Assembly: GCA_023434825.1 (NCBI GenBank)
Contig: JAEYSH010000050.1
Coordinates: forward strand, 1 to 15,959
Source of the DNA: Methanobacteriota archaeon
GTDB lineage: Archaea; Methanobacteriota; Methanobacteria; Methanobacteriales; Methanobacteriaceae
Reading direction: 5' to 3'
DNA length: 15,959 nt
In this document: positions 13,707-15,959 of the stretch, piece by piece
How positions within the stretch are numbered: position 1 is the stretch's first letter
How the letters are laid out: each line of letters begins with the position of its first letter
Position numbers and translations under genes: made by a program
The notes under the pieces: generated by a model
Told to the model about the DNA's origin: nothing
The model's database searches: none
The model's input: only the letters and a program-made list of their open reading frames with translations

Positions 13707-13802
13707 TTACTAGCATTCACATTCCCTTAACAATTTCCATCTAAAAAGTACGTTAAATTCACAAATTCAATAATTCCAAAATAAATAATTATTAAAAATA
13801 AG

Positions 13803-15158
13803 TCATTCCATAACTTTTAAAGCATCTATAATGTTTATTATATTTTTTACTCCCAGTTTAAAGTCTTCTATCCTTATATTTTCATTAGGGGAGTGTACAA
13901 GAGAACCCCAATACTCTACGCCTACTGAAACTGTAGGAATGTTTAATTTATTTATAAAATTGTAAATAGGGCTGCTTCCAATGGATAAGGGATAAATTAG
14001 AGGATCTATGCCGTATGTTTTTTGGGTTGCTTTTTTAATAAGTTCCGTGTAAATGGATGAGGAACTGGTTTTAGCTGATTCATAACCATAATGATAATCC
14101 AATTCTATATCTTCAAATGAATGTTTTTTAATATGATTCTTTAAATTAAAAATTAGATTCTCAGGTTTTTGACCTGGAAGAAATCTAAAGTCAATTTTAG
14201 CTGAAGCAACACTGGGCACGATAGTTTTAGAGCTATCTCCATGATAACCCGAATAAATACCATCAATGTTACATGTAGGTTTAAGATGTAATGACTTAAG
14301 AGCATTTAATCCGGTTACTCCACCTTCAAACTCTTTTACACCATATTTTTTCAATGTTAACTCATCTTCAAAAGGGATTTTTTCTAAAAGTTTGATGTCT
14401 TCTTTTTCAATTTCATCCATATCATCATAAAAGCCTTCAATTAATATATTTCCATTTTCATCCCTTAAACTGCTTAAAAATTCTATTAAACGCCATATTG
14501 GGTTTTTTATTAATCCCGCTCTTCCAGAATGAACATCTTTATCTGGCCCTTTAACTTGGACATCAAAGTAGGCAATTCCCTTGTAACCAAGTTTAATATG
14601 AGGCATACCATTTTCATGTCGATCTCCAGACTCCCAGACTCCCAGATCAGCTTTAAAAAGCTCTCCATATTTATCAACATATTTTGGGAGTGAAACTCCA
14701 CCAACTTCTTCTTCACCTTCAAAAATAAATTTTACAGCAACTGGAAGTTCACCAACTGTTTTTAAAATCGATTCTACTGCTTTTATTCTGGCTATAATGT
14801 TCCCTTTGTTATCTGCAACTCCACGGGCAAATAACTTTCCGTCGCGGATTTGCGGATCAAAGGGAGGGCTTTCCCAAAGCTCCAATGGATCCGCAGGTTG
14901 TACATCATAGTGATTATAAAAAATAATTGTTTTTTCATAGGATTTAGGAATATATTCCCCATAAATAAGAGGATTAGCACCCTCATGTTTTAATACCTTC
15001 GATTTAATCCCAGAAGATTCCATAATTTTAGTTATTTCATCTACAGATTCTTCTATGCCTTCATTAAATGATGATATTGAGGGAATTGAACAGATTTCTT
15101 TTAAATCTTCAAGAAATGAATCTAAATTCTTGTCAACGTATTCAAGCGCTTCTTTCAT
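13803..15158 (-). CDS. M20-family metallopeptidase (dipeptidase-like), 451 aa
   Basis: It hydrolyses a small peptide or amide using two zinc ions in the cytoplasm; the exact substrate cannot be read from sequence. Metal and catalytic residues of the M20 family are all present: His 83 and Asp 85 in NHYDVQP, Asp 116 in RGVADNKG, Glu 149 and Glu 150 in FEGEEEVGG, an acidic ligand in DLGVWESGD (171-179), and His 422 in LVHSPNE. The dimerisation domain starts near 190 and contains DVHSGRAG. Length is that of the long dipeptidase subgroup rather than ArgE/DapE (about 370-400 aa). GGTGATC precedes the ATG. It lies 86 bases downstream of dapL on the same strand. T-rich sequence after dapL and after its own stop suggests separate transcripts. 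A link with lysine biosynthesis (DapE-like use) is unlikely because DapL bypasses that step. Confidence 0.9.
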   Translation of the reverse strand: MKEALEYVDKNLDSFLEDLKEICSIPSISSFNEGIEESVDEITKIMESSGIKSKVLKHEGANPLIYGEYIPKSYEKTIIFYNHYDVQPADPLELWESPPFDPQIRDGKLFARGVADNKGNIIARIKAVESILKTVGELPVAVKFIFEGEEEVGGVSLPKYVDKYGELFKADLGVWESGDRHENGMPHIKLGYKGIAYFDVQVKGPDKDVHSGRAGLIKNPIWRLIEFLSSLRDENGNILIEGFYDDMDEIEKEDIKLLEKIPFEDELTLKKYGVKEFEGGVTGLNALKSLHLKPTCNIDGIYSGYHGDSSKTIVPSVASAKIDFRFLPGQKPENLIFNLKNHIKKHSFEDIELDYHYGYESAKTSSSSIYTELIKKATQKTYGIDPLIYPLSIGSSPIYNFINKLNIPTVSVGVEYWGSLVHSPNENIRIEDFKLGVKNIINIIDALKVME

Positions 15159-15244
15159 TAGATCACCTGTAAAAATAACACATATTATGATCTAAATTAA
15201 GAACCTAATAAAATTTAAGAAAAAATAGGAAAAAGAAAAGAAAT
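15159..15244 (-). terminator. T-rich terminator region of dapL and start region of the M20 gene
   Basis: Right after the dapL stop the minus strand reads CTTTTCTTTTTCCTATTTTTTC, a strong archaeal T-tract terminator. The remaining bases hold the M20 gene's promoter region and its SD (AGGTGATC). Confidence 0.5.
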
Positions 15245-15959
15245 TTAAAAGGATAGTTTGGATATCCTTTCCATGGCTTCGTTAGTGTTTTCAAGTGTGT
15301 TAAATGCTGTTATTCTGAAATAACCTTCACCACTAGGCCCAAACCCAACACCAGGAGTTCCTACAACATGAGCTTCATTTAAAAGAAGGTCAAAGAATGC
15401 CCATGAATCCATGTTATTTGGGGTTTTAATCCATATATAAGGTGAATTTACTCCACCATATATTTTTAAACCATTTTTTTCCATGCTTTCTTTAATTATT
15501 GCTGCATTTTTCATATAATAACTTACTATTTCTTTAATTTCCTTCTGGCCTTCTTCAGAATAGATGGCTTTAGCAGCCATTTGCACAGGATAAGAAACAC
15601 CATTAAATTTAGTAGTTAATCTTCTAAACCATAATTCATTTAATGAATGAGGGTTTCCGGAAGCATCAAAGCCTATTAATTCTTTAGGTACTACAGTGTA
15701 AGCACATCTTGTTCCTGTAAACCCTGCATTTTTAGAAAAGCTTCTAAATTCAATAGCAACCTCTTTTGCCCCTTCAATTTCGTATATACTTCTAGGTATA
15801 TCTTCTTCTTGCACATATGCTTCATATGCAGCATCGAATAAAATAATTGATTTATTTTCACGTGCATAATTAACCCATTTAGCCATTTGTTCTTTAGTAA
15901 GAACAGTGCCTGTTGGATTATTAGGATAACAAAGATAAATTAAGTCAACATGTGTTTTA
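15245..15959 (-). CDS. dapL: LL-diaminopimelate aminotransferase, N-terminal part outside window
   Basis: A PLP enzyme that converts tetrahydrodipicolinate with glutamate directly to LL-diaminopimelate, a shortcut in lysine biosynthesis used by methanogens, plants and some bacteria. The visible 237 residues (of about 410) run in frame to the right edge. The internal ATG at 15886 is not the start, because YPNNPTG, a core motif of class I/II aminotransferases, precedes it. FDAAYEAY carries the PLP-contacting Asp and Tyr. RSFSKNAGFTGTR holds the Schiff-base lysine, encoded at 15731-15733. GYFRITAFN near the C-terminus has the substrate carboxylate-binding arginine. SFSK-AGFTGTR is the specific DapL signature and separates it from aspartate aminotransferases. 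Confidence 0.93.
   Translation of the reverse strand, partial: KTHVDLIYLCYPNNPTGTVLTKEQMAKWVNYARENKSIILFDAAYEAYVQEEDIPRSIYEIEGAKEVAIEFRSFSKNAGFTGTRCAYTVVPKELIGFDASGNPHSLNELWFRRLTTKFNGVSYPVQMAAKAIYSEEGQKEIKEIVSYYMKNAAIIKESMEKNGLKIYGGVNSPYIWIKTPNNMDSWAFFDLLLNEAHVVGTPGVGFGPSGEGYFRITAFNTLENTNEAMERISKLSF

Noticed and set aside
14510..14986. Minus-strand frames inside the M20 peptidase gene
   Set aside because: They are out-of-frame readings of a complete M20 gene that has all its metal-binding motifs.

Overview
The window looks like chromosome of an AT-rich methanogenic archaeon, most probably of the order Methanobacteriales (Methanobacterium-like). The reasons are a short archaeal-type adenylosuccinate synthetase (340 aa), an LL-diaminopimelate aminotransferase, a zinc ribbon/PsbP-like membrane protein of a style common in these methanogens, archaeal TATA boxes about 25-30 nt before several starts, and GGAGG/GGTGA Shine-Dalgarno (SD) sites. 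Almost every gene is on the minus strand. No rRNA, tRNA, CRISPR array or insertion sequence was recognised.

Left part (1 to about 7.1 kb): accessory DNA, probably one end of an integrated genetic element. At the edge are two short overlapping reading frames, one running out of the window. Next come a possible 35-aa frame (308-415), a zinc ribbon - membrane anchor - PsbP-like protein (593-1414), and a 650-base gap with an apparent gene remnant and several dyads. The core is a compact three-gene minus-strand operon: a small acidic protein with a ribbon-helix-helix-like N-terminus (4670-4984), a half-length tyrosine-recombinase-like protein that lacks the catalytic residues (4227-4667), and a 707-aa AAA+ ATPase with a C-terminal winged helix, most likely the element's replication helicase (2071-4194). 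A palindromic operator with a third half-site surrounds the operon's TATA box. It lies between the operon and a divergent unrecognised gene (5111-5671). A 422-aa tyrosine integrase (5734-7002) closes the block next to host DNA.

Right part (about 7.1 kb to the end): host genes. In order these are a bacterial-type LonA protease with a hairpin terminator, an ArsR-family regulator with a perfect 10-bp dyad at its promoter, a divergent CPBP-family membrane protease, purA, a winged-helix AAA+ ATPase of unknown role, an M20 metallopeptidase, and dapL (lysine biosynthesis), whose N-terminal part is cut by the right edge.

How the parts may fit together: the small RHH-like protein could repress its own operon through the palindromic sites, the ATPase could replicate the element, and the integrase could insert and excise it next to lon. 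The half-recombinase might modulate the integrase. The ArsR regulator probably controls itself, and perhaps the neighbouring protease. These links are inferred from layout and motifs, not demonstrated.
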